Assembly: GCF_004126535.1 (NCBI RefSeq)
Contig: NZ_PPCV01000007.1
Location: 62,001 to 126,000, forward strand
DNA: 64,000 nucleotides
Direction of reading: 5' to 3'
Origin: Propioniciclava flava
GTDB lineage: Bacteria > Actinomycetota > Actinomycetes > Propionibacteriales > Propionibacteriaceae
The notes under the pieces were generated by a model, which was not told the DNA's origin, did no database searches, and was given only the letters and a program-made list of their open reading frames with translations. The position numbers were made by a program, and so were the translations under genes. Positions 1-12,139 of this stretch are shown here, one piece after another; position 1 is the first letter of the stretch; each line of letters begins with the position of its first letter.

Positions 1-2391
<2,391 letters not shown>

Positions 2392-2595
2392 GCGTTCCTC
2401 CCGGATCGGGGCCGTGGGATTCCAATCTAGCCGTCAGGGCCGACGCATCGACCGCAGATCAGCAAGCACCGACGCTCGTCCGTGGACCCGCCGGAAGGCG
2501 GCGCGGGTACCCGTCGACGTGCCCGCGCAGCACCGAGTAGGCGTCACCTCATGATGCGTGCTAGTCTGATTGGGCTGTTCCCGCGAGGGGACTAA

Positions 2596-2678
2596 GCGCG
2601 AGTGGCGGAATGGCAGACGCGCACGGTTCAGGTCCGTGTGTCCGAAAGGACGTGGAGGTTCAACTCCTCTCTCGCGCA
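2596..2678 (+). tRNA. tRNA-Leu (anticodon CAG)
   Basis: The acceptor arms GCGCGAG (2596-2602) and CTCGCGC (2671-2677) pair perfectly. The anticodon stem CACGG/CCGTG (2622-2626 and 2634-2638) encloses the loop TTCAGGT, giving anticodon CAG at 2629-2631. The T-arm carries GGTTCAA. A long variable arm (about 2639-2655) is as expected for a class II tRNA. The CCA is not fully encoded (ACA follows the acceptor). A TAGTCT hexamer at 2562-2567 could be its -10 element. The arsenic-type gene cluster begins about 270 bases downstream. Confidence 0.95.
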
Positions 2679-2703
2679 CAAAAAGTGCCTCTGACAAGGG
2701 CAA

Positions 2704-2747
2704 ATAGGACGAAGAGGCGGGAGGCGAAAACCTCTCGCCTTTCCTAT
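2704..2747 (+). terminator. Hairpin downstream of tRNA-Leu, probable terminator
   Basis: AGGCGGGAGG (2715-2724) pairs with CCTCTCGCCT (2731-2740) through one G-T wobble around a CGAAAA loop. The stem is extended at its base by ATAGGA/TCCTAT. There is only a short T run, so termination is inferred from position behind the tRNA. The remaining 2748-2945 shows no gene or motif that I can support. Confidence 0.5.
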
Positions 2748-2945
2748 GTCCGGGGCGTGTGGCGTGCTGCTGGCAAGGGCGAATGCGTCGCTGAGGTCGC
2801 CGGCGCTTCCTCTGGCTGGCCGGCATGTTCCCCACGTGTGGGGGTGTTCCCACGCATTCCCCACGAGTTCCCCACGCCGTGAGGGATGGGCTTGCGACCG
2901 CGTCCAGGGACGCCTTCCCGGACCGGTCTCGCTGGGTTAGGCCTC

Positions 2946-3464
2946 TCAGCAGCAGCCTGCCTTGGTTGCCAGCGGCAGTGAACGGTTCGGGAGGTCGGTG
3001 GGTTCGGCGGTGGGTCCGCAGCAGGTCTCAGTTGTGCCGGTGGTTTCCTGGGTGGGGTCGTCGTGTGACGCGCTGGGCTGGGCGAGCAGTTCGGCCGCGG
3101 CGAGGAGGCCGGCGCGGGTGATGAGGCCGGCGGGCACGGTTTCGTAGGTGGTGTCGTCGACGGTGATGGTGCGGCAGTCGTTGGGGCCGCAGACGTCGCA
3201 GCAGGGGCTCTGGCTGGTCGCGCCGCCGAGCCAGTCCTCGAGGGGTCGGCCCGCGATCAGGATGCGGTTGGACTCCAGTGGCGCCTGCTCGAACTGGGCC
3301 AGGTTGATGGTGGCCTCGGCCAGGCGCACGGTGATGCCCAGGGGGGCGAGGGCCGCGGTGAGGGTCGCGGCTGCCGTGCGTACCTCGCTGCCGGTGTCGC
3401 CGCAGCGGGGGCAGGTTTGGCCGGCGTCCACGAGGCGTTGCCAGGCGATGGTGAGGTCGGTCAT
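2946..3464 (-). CDS. DUF2703-type cysteine-rich protein of an arsenic operon
   Basis: This 172-residue protein resembles the DUF2703 (PF10865) family: CPRC at 18-21 with the following CGDTG, an N-R-I-L-I-x-G-R-P-L-E-D segment at 66-77, and CCDVCGPNDC at 88-97. An unusual tail adds two more Cys pairs, CC at 148-149 and the C-terminal CC at 171-172. Family function is unknown. Vicinal Cys pairs beside an ArsA gene that has no ArsD partner suggest, as inference, a metalloid-binding or chaperone role. The ATG at 3464 overlaps the arsA stop by 4 bp, so translation is coupled. It is the last gene of the operon. Confidence 0.75.
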   Translation of the reverse strand: MTDLTIAWQRLVDAGQTCPRCGDTGSEVRTAAATLTAALAPLGITVRLAEATINLAQFEQAPLESNRILIAGRPLEDWLGGATSQSPCCDVCGPNDCRTITVDDTTYETVPAGLITRAGLLAAAELLAQPSASHDDPTQETTGTTETCCGPTAEPTDLPNRSLPLATKAGCC

Positions 3465-5230
3465 GGGGTACTCCCGGTCATGGTGTGGGTGTCGGTGAGG
3501 GCGAGGAGTCGGGCGGCGCCCACGGGTTCGTCGAGCAGGACGGGCACGACGGCGACCCGGGCGGCCGTCTTCGTGACGGTGTCGATGGGGTCGGTCTCCA
3601 GGCGGGCGCGGCGAAGCAGCAGTGGGGCGGTCGGCCTGGCGGCGGTGAGCGATTGGTTGATGACCCACGCCCAGGGTGTGATGCCGGCGCGGGCGAGGTC
3701 GTCGCGGAACGCCATCGCCTCCAGCACCGGGGTCGGTTCGGGCAGGGTCACCATGACCAGGCGGGTGTAGTCGGGGTCCTGCAGGCGCATCAGCGGAGTG
3801 GTGAACCGGACGCCGGCCGCCATGGTCTTGACGGTGTCACGGTGGTAGGCGCCGGTGGTGTCCATCAGTAGCAGGGTGTGCCCGGTGGGTGCGGTGTCCA
3901 TGACCACGAACTGGCGACGGGCCTGCCCGACCATTGAGGAGAACTGCTGGAAGACGGCGATCTCCTGGTGGCATGGGCTCTGCAGGTCCTCGGCGAGGGC
4001 GGCCAGCGCGTCGGCGTCCAGGCCCTGGCCCTGGGTGGCCATCACGTGGGCCCGGTAGTCGGCGATCGCCTGGGCGGGGTCGACCCGCGACAGCGTCAAC
4101 GACGGCAGGTCGGGGGTCTCGGTGACGGTGGCGTCCAGGTGCGCCGCGGGGTCGGTGGTGGTCAAGTGGACTCGGTGACCGCGTGCGGCCAGCCCGACCG
4201 CGAGCGCCGCCGCGATGGTGGTCTTGCCGACCCCACCTTTACCCACACACATCACCAGCCCGTGACCGATGGCGGCGAGTTCGTCGACGAGGGCGTCCAG
4301 GCCCGGCAGTCCTCCGGCGGGCAGTGGGGCGGCGTCCGTCGGAGCCTCGGCGGTGTCTTCGGGTGACAGCAGTGCGCGCAGGGCGAGCACGCCGACCATG
4401 TTCACGGTCTTCAGCGGGATCCGGTCCTGTGGCAGGTCGGCGAGCGGGCCCGCGACGGCGGCGAGCACGGCCGTCTCGCGGGCGCGGGTCGCGGCGGTGA
4501 GAGGGTCGGGGTGGCCGTCGGCGGGCAGGACGGCGTTCACCACGAGGTGGGTGGCGTGGATCCCGATCCCGGCCAGTTCGGACGCCGTGCGCTCGGCCTC
4601 GGCGAGCGAGGTGGCCTGCGCCCGGGCCACCAGCACCAGCCGGGTGGTGGTGGGGTCGGTGAGGGCCGCCAGCGCGCGGGCGTACTGGTCGCGGTGTTTG
4701 TCCAGCCCCGACATCGGCCCCAGGCAGGACGCGTCGCCGCCCGAATCGATGAAGCCGGTCCAGTCGCCGGGCAGCTGAAGCAACCGGATGGTGTGTCCGG
4801 TCGGCGCGGTGTCGAACACCACATGGTCGTAGTGGGAGTCCTCCTCGGCCAGGAAGCCGGTGAACTCGTTGAACGATGCGATCTCGGTGGTGCACGACCC
4901 CGACAACTGTTCGGTGAGCGACGCGATCTCGCTGGCCGGCAGCGCGGCCCGGACGGGGCCGAGGATCCGTTCCCGGTACTGCTCGGCGGCCGATTCGGGG
5001 TCGATCTCCAGCGCGTCCAGGCCCTCGACGCCGACCACCGGGGTGACCCGGTTCCCGATCGGCTGGTCGAACACCTGGCCCACGTTGGAGGCGGGGTCGG
5101 TCGAGACCAGCAGCACCCGACGCCCCGCCCCGGCCAGGTGGACCGCCGTCGCGCACGCCAGCGACGTCTTGCCCACCCCGCCCTTGCCGGTGAAGAACAC
5201 GAACCGTGGCATGTCCTCCAGGAACTTCAT
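3461..5230 (-). CDS. arsA: Arsenical pump-driving ATPase ArsA (two-domain)
   Basis: ArsA is a soluble ATPase that binds As(III)/Sb(III) and energises a membrane carrier. The 589-residue protein has two P-loops, GKGGVGKT at 15-22 and again at 330-337, each followed by the DTAPTGHT signature. Cys113 (GSCTTEIASF), Cys169 (ASCLGPMSGL) and Cys420 (SPCHQEIAVF) match the three metalloid-binding cysteines of E. coli ArsA, so allosteric metal binding looks intact. It lies between the small thioredoxin gene and the DUF2703 gene. No arsB, acr3 or arsD is present; the only membrane partners here are the two CSC-motif permeases. ATG at 5230 follows a GGAGGG-type site. Confidence 0.93.
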   Translation of the reverse strand: MKFLEDMPRFVFFTGKGGVGKTSLACATAVHLAGAGRRVLLVSTDPASNVGQVFDQPIGNRVTPVVGVEGLDALEIDPESAAEQYRERILGPVRAALPASEIASLTEQLSGSCTTEIASFNEFTGFLAEEDSHYDHVVFDTAPTGHTIRLLQLPGDWTGFIDSGGDASCLGPMSGLDKHRDQYARALAALTDPTTTRLVLVARAQATSLAEAERTASELAGIGIHATHLVVNAVLPADGHPDPLTAATRARETAVLAAVAGPLADLPQDRIPLKTVNMVGVLALRALLSPEDTAEAPTDAAPLPAGGLPGLDALVDELAAIGHGLVMCVGKGGVGKTTIAAALAVGLAARGHRVHLTTTDPAAHLDATVTETPDLPSLTLSRVDPAQAIADYRAHVMATQGQGLDADALAALAEDLQSPCHQEIAVFQQFSSMVGQARRQFVVMDTAPTGHTLLLMDTTGAYHRDTVKTMAAGVRFTTPLMRLQDPDYTRLVMVTLPEPTPVLEAMAFRDDLARAGITPWAWVINQSLTAARPTAPLLLRRARLETDPIDTVTKTAARVAVVPVLLDEPVGAARLLALTDTHTMTGSTP

Positions 5231-5266
5231 GGCAAACTCCCTCCAGCCGATCGCGGGGTCAGCCGG

Positions 5267-5503
5267 TCAGCGGCCGGCCAGCAGTTGGGCGATCTCGGCG
5301 GGCTTGGCGACCCGACCTGACAGCACTACCTGCTCGTCGACCACCAGGCCGGGGGTGCGCATGATGCCGTAGCCGGCGATGTCGGCGTAGTCGGTGACCT
5401 TCTCGACGCTGGCCTCCATTCCCAGAGACGCCAAGGCTGCGCGGGTGTTCTTCTCCAGGTTGACGCAGTTGGCGCAGCCGGGACCGAGGACTTTGATGTG
5501 CAT
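5267..5503 (-). CDS. Small thioredoxin-like redox protein
   Basis: This 78-residue protein has the compact thioredoxin-fold pattern of 'redox-active disulfide protein 2': an opening beta strand (IKVLGPGC), the active-site motif CANC at 10-13, the cis-Pro segment RTPGLVVD around 54-61 and a final helix. Such proteins often sit next to DUF318 permeases, as here. A plausible job is thiol delivery or metalloid hand-off to the permease, but this is inference. It lies 45 bases downstream of the permease gene and 36 bases upstream of arsA. Confidence 0.85.
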   Translation of the reverse strand: MHIKVLGPGCANCVNLEKNTRAALASLGMEASVEKVTDYADIAGYGIMRTPGLVVDEQVVLSGRVAKPAEIAQLLAGR

Positions 5504-5548
5504 GGTGTGTGACTCCTTCTTCGGGTGATGGTGGTGCTTCGGGTGGTT

Positions 5549-6601
5549 TCAGACGGGGAGGACGGCGTTGAACAGGTAGCCCACCGCGATGATCCCGGCG
5601 GCGACCACGGCAACGAAGGTGGCGATCAGTTTCGGTTTGAGCACGCGGCGCAGCAGGATCATCTCGGGCAGGCTGAGGGCGACCGTGGCCATCATGAACG
5701 CGAGCAGGGTTCCCATCGGGAGGCCCTTGTCGTGCAGGGCGTCGACCAGAGGCAGGACGCCGGCGGCGTTGGAGTACAGCGGGACACCGACGACGACCGC
5801 GATCAGGACGGCGAAGGGGTTGTCGCGGCCGGCGTAGGTGGCGAAGAAGTTCTCCGGCGCCCAGCCGTGGATGACCGCGCCGAGGCCGATGCCGACCAGC
5901 AGGTAGGGCCATATCTTGCGCAGGATTGTCCCGACCTCGTCGATGCCGAGTTGGACGCGGTCGGGCCACGTCAGGTGGGCGGTCGAGTCGATGACCTGGC
6001 CGCGGAGCCGGGTCTCGAACACGAACGGTTCCACCCAGCGTTCCAGGCGGAGGCGTCCGATCACCCAGCCGGCGACGATCGCGATGCTGACGCCCGCGGA
6101 GACGTACAGCAGGGTGGGGCCGGGGCCGAACAGGCCCAGCAGCAGCGCGATCGCCACCTCGTTGATCAGCGGGCTCGCGATCAGGAAGCTCATCGTCACC
6201 CCCAGGGGAACGCCGGCGGCGACGAACCCGATGAACGCCGGCACGGCGCTGCATGAGCAGAACGGGGTCACGATGCCCAGCAGCGCCGCCAACACGTTCC
6301 CGACACCCTCGCGCTTGCCACCGAGCAGCGCCCGGGTGCGCTCCACGCTCATGAACGACCGCAGGACCGTGACCACGAAGATGATCCCGGTCAGCAGCAA
6401 CGCGATCTTGATCATGTCGTAGAAGAAGAACCACACCCCGGACCCCAGCCGGGACTCCAGATCCAACCCAGCGGCCTCGCCGATCAGCCACGTCCAGAAC
6501 GGCTCGTTGACCCAGTACAAGGCCACCCATGCCACGGACGCCCCCGCGACCCCGAGGCTCAGCCGGAGCCCGGGGCGTCCCAACCTGGTCGTCACCGACA
6601 T
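5549..6601 (-). CDS. ArsP/DUF318-type permease (first copy)
   Basis: This 350-residue membrane protein has about eight hydrophobic segments and the family hallmark TPFCSCSAVP (Cys115 and Cys117). A second half repeats the pattern (VGVPLYSNAAGVLPLVDAL). ArsP members export trivalent organoarsenicals, while other DUF318 members are uncharacterised metal or metalloid permeases. I placed the start at the ATG at 6601; a longer upstream frame only shadows the arsR gene. It overlaps the arsR 3' end by 10 bp, so translation is probably coupled. With ArsA in the operon, this is one candidate for the membrane subunit driven by the ATPase. Confidence 0.85.
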   Translation of the reverse strand: MSVTTRLGRPGLRLSLGVAGASVAWVALYWVNEPFWTWLIGEAAGLDLESRLGSGVWFFFYDMIKIALLLTGIIFVVTVLRSFMSVERTRALLGGKREGVGNVLAALLGIVTPFCSCSAVPAFIGFVAAGVPLGVTMSFLIASPLINEVAIALLLGLFGPGPTLLYVSAGVSIAIVAGWVIGRLRLERWVEPFVFETRLRGQVIDSTAHLTWPDRVQLGIDEVGTILRKIWPYLLVGIGLGAVIHGWAPENFFATYAGRDNPFAVLIAVVVGVPLYSNAAGVLPLVDALHDKGLPMGTLLAFMMATVALSLPEMILLRRVLKPKLIATFVAVVAAGIIAVGYLFNAVLPV

Positions 6602-6963
6602 GACCCACACTCCGCCCGCGTAGCCGCGGCCACCGGCAGGGCGGCGTGCAGCCGCTCCAGGGCGTCCTCGGCCAGGGTGTAGTCCACCCATCGGCCCCGC
6701 CGGGCTGTGGTCACCAGGCCGGCCTCCCGCAGCATGCGCAGGTGGTAGCTCAGCAGGTTCGCCGGGATCGGCGGATCGAGTTGCAGGTCGCACACGCACC
6801 GCGTGCCGGATGCCGCCAGGCGGTTGAGCAGGGTCAGCCGCACCGGGTCGGCTGCGACCGCCAGCAGCGTCGCGGCATCCCGCGTCAGTTCAGCCTCAAT
6901 TGATTCAACCACGCCTGAACTATGCTCCCGTGCGGCCGCCTGTGCAAGCAAGGCGACCCTCAT
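6592..6963 (-). CDS. arsR: ArsR/SmtB-family repressor (first copy)
   Basis: This 123-residue winged-helix repressor has the metal-site motif TRCVCDL (Cys56 and Cys58) in the alpha-3 position used by classic ArsR, then the recognition helix NLLSYHLRMLREAGLV. Extra cysteines lie in the tail (ECGSCR, 119 and 122). It starts 13 bases after the stop of the second permease gene and overlaps the first permease gene, so it sits inside the operon it probably controls. ATG 6963 is preceded by a weak AGGA; a GTG at 6912 is an alternative start. An imperfect AGTTCA...TGAACT repeat overlies the 5' end. Confidence 0.88.
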   Translation of the reverse strand: MRVALLAQAAAREHSSGVVESIEAELTRDAATLLAVAADPVRLTLLNRLAASGTRCVCDLQLDPPIPANLLSYHLRMLREAGLVTTARRGRWVDYTLAEDALERLHAALPVAAATRAECGSCR

Positions 6964-6976
6964 CCGTCCTGCCGCG

Positions 6977-7987
6977 TCAGAGCCACAGCCCCGCGAGCCA
7001 TCCGGCGGCCGTGGCAGTCACCAGCAGCGTGCCGATGACCAGCGCGACGATCCGCCAGCGGGCGATGACGAGCATGCCGCTGATGGCCCCGACGCTGGTG
7101 CCCGCGCCGGTGATGAGGAACGCGATGCCCGCTCCGGGGGCCATGCCGCCGTCCAGGAGGGTGGCCACCAGGGGCAGCGAGGCGTCGGTGTTGAGGTAGA
7201 CCGGGACGCCGAGCAGGGCGGCCAGCGGGACCGACCAGACGGGGTTGCCCGCGCCGAGCCACGTGGTGAGGAGGCCCGTCGGCAGGATCCTGATGACCAG
7301 GTACCCCAGGGCGGCGAAACCCAGGAAGTACACGGCGAGCCGGCGGCCATTCGTGGCCAGGGCCACGCCGAACCGCCGCCAGGTGGCGGGTTCGGCGTCG
7401 ACCACGGTGGCCGGCCGGGCGTCGATGACGGCCAGTTGTCGGGTCCCGCCGACGCGCGTCGTGCCCGGCGCCCCGGCGACGGCGTCCGTCTGGCAGCCGG
7501 TGTCGCAGCCACCGTCGGGCGTCGGGGTCGCCAGGCGGGCCTGTCCGGCGAGCAGCCCGTGGCGCTCCAGCCACCAGGCGGCACCGCCGCCGATCAGGCC
7601 GACGGCGATCGCCGCACCGAAGAACGTGGTCGCGAAGGCGGGCCCGAACAGCCCGACCGACCACACGTACTCCTGCGGACTGGTCAGCGGCGACGACACC
7701 ATGAACGCCACCACCGGCGCCCACGGGACCGAGGAGGCCATGGCGCCCAGCACGACGGCGGTGGTACCACAGGAACAGAACGGCGTCAGCGCGCCCAGTG
7801 CGACGGCGCCCAGCACCGCCGCCCAGGTACGTCGCCGAAGCCAGCTGCCCAACCGGTCCGGTTTGACGTACACCTGCACGACGGAGGCCACCACGACACT
7901 CGCCAGCAGGAACGGCCAGTTGTGGGCCAGCGCGGTCGCCACATCGGTCGTGACCGCGACACCCAAATCTGTCAGGTGGTCGAGCAT
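6977..7987 (-). CDS. DUF318-type permease (second copy), first gene of the arsenic operon
   Basis: This 336-residue membrane protein has the TPFCSCGTTAV hallmark (Cys71 and Cys73) and the second-half motif LGVPVYLNTDASLPLV. A hydrophilic cytoplasmic loop of roughly 50 residues in the middle carries GGCDTGC, an extra Cys pair absent from the first copy. It is the promoter-proximal gene of a six-gene minus-strand operon and diverges from the arsR at 8048. Two different DUF318 permeases in one operon suggest separate substrates or a heteromeric carrier; the sequence does not decide which. Confidence 0.83.
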   Translation of the reverse strand: MLDHLTDLGVAVTTDVATALAHNWPFLLASVVVASVVQVYVKPDRLGSWLRRRTWAAVLGAVALGALTPFCSCGTTAVVLGAMASSVPWAPVVAFMVSSPLTSPQEYVWSVGLFGPAFATTFFGAAIAVGLIGGGAAWWLERHGLLAGQARLATPTPDGGCDTGCQTDAVAGAPGTTRVGGTRQLAVIDARPATVVDAEPATWRRFGVALATNGRRLAVYFLGFAALGYLVIRILPTGLLTTWLGAGNPVWSVPLAALLGVPVYLNTDASLPLVATLLDGGMAPGAGIAFLITGAGTSVGAISGMLVIARWRIVALVIGTLLVTATAAGWLAGLWL

Positions 7988-8002
7988 CTACCTCTCCAAT
8001 CC

Positions 8003-8055
8003 ATAGACACGCATCGATCGATCAATGCTGATGGATATGATAGACACATGTCTAT
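8003..8055. promoter_or_regulatory. Divergent ArsR-type operator region
   Basis: ATAGACA-CA-TGTCTAT at 8040-8055 is a perfect 7-2-7 inverted repeat that covers the ATG at 8048. The half-site ATAGACAC occurs again at 8003-8010. TATGAT at 8035-8040 could serve as the -10 element. The 60-base gap must hold promoters for both the operon starting at 7987 and the arsR at 8048, so one repressor could silence both. The binding protein is inferred. Confidence 0.65.
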
Positions 8056-8431
8056 GAGTGTTCAAGGGGTGGCGCCGCGGGTCACGTCGGTCGGTGACCT
8101 GTGCTGTTCACCGATCCTGCAGGCCCCCCTGCAGTCCGGCGATGCGCTGGCCCTGGCCGGGGCGCTGAAGGTGCTGGCCGACCCCGCGCGGTTGCGGCTG
8201 CTGAGCCTGATCCGAGCCGCGGACGACGGACGGGCGACCACCCGCGTCCTGGCCGATCAGGTGGGACTCACCCAGCCGACCGTCACCCATCACCTGGGTG
8301 CCCTGTTCGACGCCGGCTTCCTCGACCGGGAGCGGGCAGGCCGACAGACCTGGTACTCGGTGAACACCGACGGGCTGCGGGCGATCCAACAGCTCCTCGA
8401 CCCGACACCTGTGGGAACTGTCGAGTCGTGA
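8048..8431 (+). CDS. arsR: ArsR-family repressor (second copy, N-terminal Cys pair)
   Basis: This 127-residue repressor carries a vicinal Cys pair at 19-20 (DLCCSP), the arrangement of actinobacterial As(III)-sensing ArsR proteins whose ligands sit near the N terminus. The winged helix follows: ALKVLADPARLRLLSLI, then TQPTVTHHLGALFDAG. It reads away from the six-gene operon and its start codon lies inside a palindrome, so it probably represses itself and the divergent operon. It is followed 100 bases later by the converging arsC remnant. Confidence 0.88.
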   Translation: MSMSVQGVAPRVTSVGDLCCSPILQAPLQSGDALALAGALKVLADPARLRLLSLIRAADDGRATTRVLADQVGLTQPTVTHHLGALFDAGFLDRERAGRQTWYSVNTDGLRAIQQLLDPTPVGTVES

Positions 8432-8531
8432 GGTAGGTGAGCGACAGCGTGCAGCCGCGATCGGACCGCGGCGAAGGAAGCTGCGGACACCTCTCCTTCA
8501 ATCGGACCGATCGGGCTGACGCGGAGTGCGT

Positions 8532-9956
<1,425 letters not shown>

Positions 9957-10061
9957 ATGCTCGCCCCCGAAGGGACTGAGGCCTTCGTAGGGGCAGGTGG
10001 CGGCGGCGTCAACGGTGTTCGCGATTGTCCTTGCAGCGGAGAGCAGCCTCGAACGCGCCAA

Positions 10062-10079
10062 AGTTAACGTAGATTAACT
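10062..10079 (+). promoter_or_regulatory. MntR-like operator upstream of mntH
   Basis: AGTTAA (10062-10067) and TTAACT (10074-10079) form a perfect 6-6-6 inverted repeat ending three bases before the mntH ATG. The DtxR/MntR-family regulator is encoded immediately after mntH, so this is the expected site of manganese-dependent repression. Its closeness to the start suggests a very short leader or a leaderless transcript. Confidence 0.72.
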
Positions 10080-10082
10080 CTC

Positions 10083-11348
10083 ATGACGGCCGATCCCTCG
10101 TTCACCCGCAGCGACCCTGCTCCTGAGGTCGCCGCACGGCCGACGCATCGCGTCCGCACGTGGTTATGGGGGCCCGCGTTCGTTGCGGCGATCGCCTACG
10201 TCGACCCGGGCAACGTGGCCGCCAACCTGACGGCAGGCGCCCGCTACGGATACATGCTCGTGTGGGTCCTGGTCGCGGCCAACATCATGGCCTTGCTGGT
10301 GCAGTACCTGTCGGCCAAGACGGGGCTGGTGACAGGGCAGAGCCTTCCCGAACTGCTGGGGCGTCGGATGCGACGCGGCCCGCGTATCGCGTTTTGGCTC
10401 CAAGCCGAACTGGTCGCCGCCGCCACCGACCTCGCTGAGGTCATCGGCGGGGCGATCGCGCTCAACATCTTGTTCGGCGTCCCCCTGCTGTGGGGCGGCG
10501 TCATCGTCGGGGTCGTCTCGATGGCCCTGTTGTCGGTGCAATCCCGGCACGGCCAGCGCCCCTTCGAGTTCGTCGTGATGGGGTTGCTCCTCATCATCAC
10601 CATCGGCTTCATGGCGGGGTTGTTCGTCAGCGATGTGTCGTGGGGGGACGCCGCCGCGGGCCTGCTGCCCCGCTTCCGCGGCTCCGAATCGGTGCTGTTG
10701 GCCGCCAGCATGCTCGGTGCGACCGTCATGCCTCACGCCATCTATGTGCACTCGGCGCTGGCGCGCGACCGGCACGGCCACCAGCCCAACGAACTGCCCC
10801 GCCTGCTGAGCGCCACCCGCTGGGACGTCACCGCGTCCATGATCGTGGCGGGCGCAGTCAACATCGCGATGCTGTTGCTTGCCGCCGCGAGCCTGCAAGA
10901 GGCGACCGGCACCGACTCCATCGAAGGCGCCCACGCGGCCATCAGTTCCACGCTGGGACCGCTCGTCGGGACGCTGTTCGCGATCGGGCTGCTGGCCTCA
11001 GGGCTGGCGTCCACCTCGGTCGGCTGCTACGCGGGCGCCACCATCATGTCCGGCCTGCTGAAGGTGCGCGTCCCGATGCTGGCCCGCCGCGCCATCACCT
11101 TGATCCCCGCCCTGGTGATCCTCGCCACGGACGTCAACCCGACATGGGCGCTCGTCCTCAGCCAGGTCGTTTTGAGCCTCGGGATCCCCTTCGCGCTGGC
11201 CCCGCTCGTGCGGCTCAGCGGCGACCGCACCCTGATGGGCCGTTACGCCAACCAGCCTGCGCTACAAATCATCTCGTGGGTCGTCGTGGCCCTGATCGTC
11301 GCCCTCAATGTGGCGCTCATCGTCTTGACGCTAGGCGGGCTGGCCTAA
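10083..11348 (+). CDS. mntH: Nramp-family Mn(II)/Fe(II) transporter MntH
   Basis: This 421-residue protein imports Mn(II), possibly Fe(II), with protons across the cytoplasmic membrane. The Nramp metal-site motif DPGN lies at 39-42 (YVDPGNVAANLTAG). TM6 carries the second metal-site motif ATVMPHAIYVHS at about residues 216-227, including the conserved Met. About eleven hydrophobic segments are present. The next gene, an MntR-like repressor, overlaps by one base (TAATG), and an MntR-like box sits at the promoter, which favours manganese as substrate. Confidence 0.95.
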   Translation: MTADPSFTRSDPAPEVAARPTHRVRTWLWGPAFVAAIAYVDPGNVAANLTAGARYGYMLVWVLVAANIMALLVQYLSAKTGLVTGQSLPELLGRRMRRGPRIAFWLQAELVAAATDLAEVIGGAIALNILFGVPLLWGGVIVGVVSMALLSVQSRHGQRPFEFVVMGLLLIITIGFMAGLFVSDVSWGDAAAGLLPRFRGSESVLLAASMLGATVMPHAIYVHSALARDRHGHQPNELPRLLSATRWDVTASMIVAGAVNIAMLLLAAASLQEATGTDSIEGAHAAISSTLGPLVGTLFAIGLLASGLASTSVGCYAGATIMSGLLKVRVPMLARRAITLIPALVILATDVNPTWALVLSQVVLSLGIPFALAPLVRLSGDRTLMGRYANQPALQIISWVVVALIVALNVALIVLTLGGLA

Positions 11349-12004
11349 TGGATGCCGACGCGCTCTCCCCGGTCGCCCAGGACTACCTCAAAGTCATCTG
11401 GTCGGCCGTCGAATGGGGCGACGCACCGATCACCACCACCGGGCTCGCCGAACGCTTCGGGACCAGCCGCGCCAACGTGTCCGACGTCATGCGCCGCCTC
11501 CAAGCCCAAGGCCTCGTGGAGTATCAGCCCTACCATCCGGTCACCCTCACCCCCACAGGGGAGCGGCTCGCCGTCGCGATGGTGCGCCGCCACCGGCTGA
11601 TCGAGCAGTTCCTCGCCGAAGTGCTGCACTACGGCTGGGATGAAGTCCACGATGACGCCGAGCGTCTCGAACACGCCGTGTCGCCCCGGTTCCTGGCGAG
11701 CATCGACGCCCTCCTGGGTCATCCCACCACCGATCCGCACGGCGATCCCATCCCCACGCGTGAAGGCCGCTGGCATGTGCCCGATGAAACGCTGATACTC
11801 AGCGAGGCCGAACCTGGCACGTATAGGGTGGTTCGAGTCTCGGACGCCGACCCGGACGCACTCGCTCGGCTGCGGGTTGCTGGTTTGCGACCTGGAGCCA
11901 CGGTCGTCGTTGGATCCTCGACCGTGGACGTCATCGATGCTACGGGACGGCCTGCCGGCGTCGTTCCCGGTGATGGGGCCATGGTGCGGGTTCGTTCTAC
12001 TTGA
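11348..12004 (+). CDS. mntR: DtxR/MntR-family metal-dependent repressor
   Basis: This 218-residue protein has a DtxR winged helix (LSPVAQDYLKVIWSAVEWGD, then TTGLAERFGTSRANVSDVMRRL), the metal and dimerisation domain with RRHRLIEQFLAEVLHYGWDEVHDDAERLEHAVS, and an SH3-like FeoA domain at the C terminus. The position after Leu in the GYxWxEVHxEA-type motif is not Cys or Met as in iron-sensing DtxR, which together with mntH linkage points to manganese sensing. The start ATG overlaps the mntH stop. The 135 bases after it, up to the converging lacI gene, show nothing I recognise. Confidence 0.88.
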   Translation: MDADALSPVAQDYLKVIWSAVEWGDAPITTTGLAERFGTSRANVSDVMRRLQAQGLVEYQPYHPVTLTPTGERLAVAMVRRHRLIEQFLAEVLHYGWDEVHDDAERLEHAVSPRFLASIDALLGHPTTDPHGDPIPTREGRWHVPDETLILSEAEPGTYRVVRVSDADPDALARLRVAGLRPGATVVVGSSTVDVIDATGRPAGVVPGDGAMVRVRST

Positions 12005-12139
12005 GTGGGGATGCGGGGCAACTTGGAATGTGGCACGTCTCCACGAATGCGAAATCGGAAGATGTCGATCGTCGATTCCAGCCAAGCACTCCCCAGCGAC
12101 GATTCCGTCGCTCGGGGTGTAACCACGAAGGCGGCGCGA

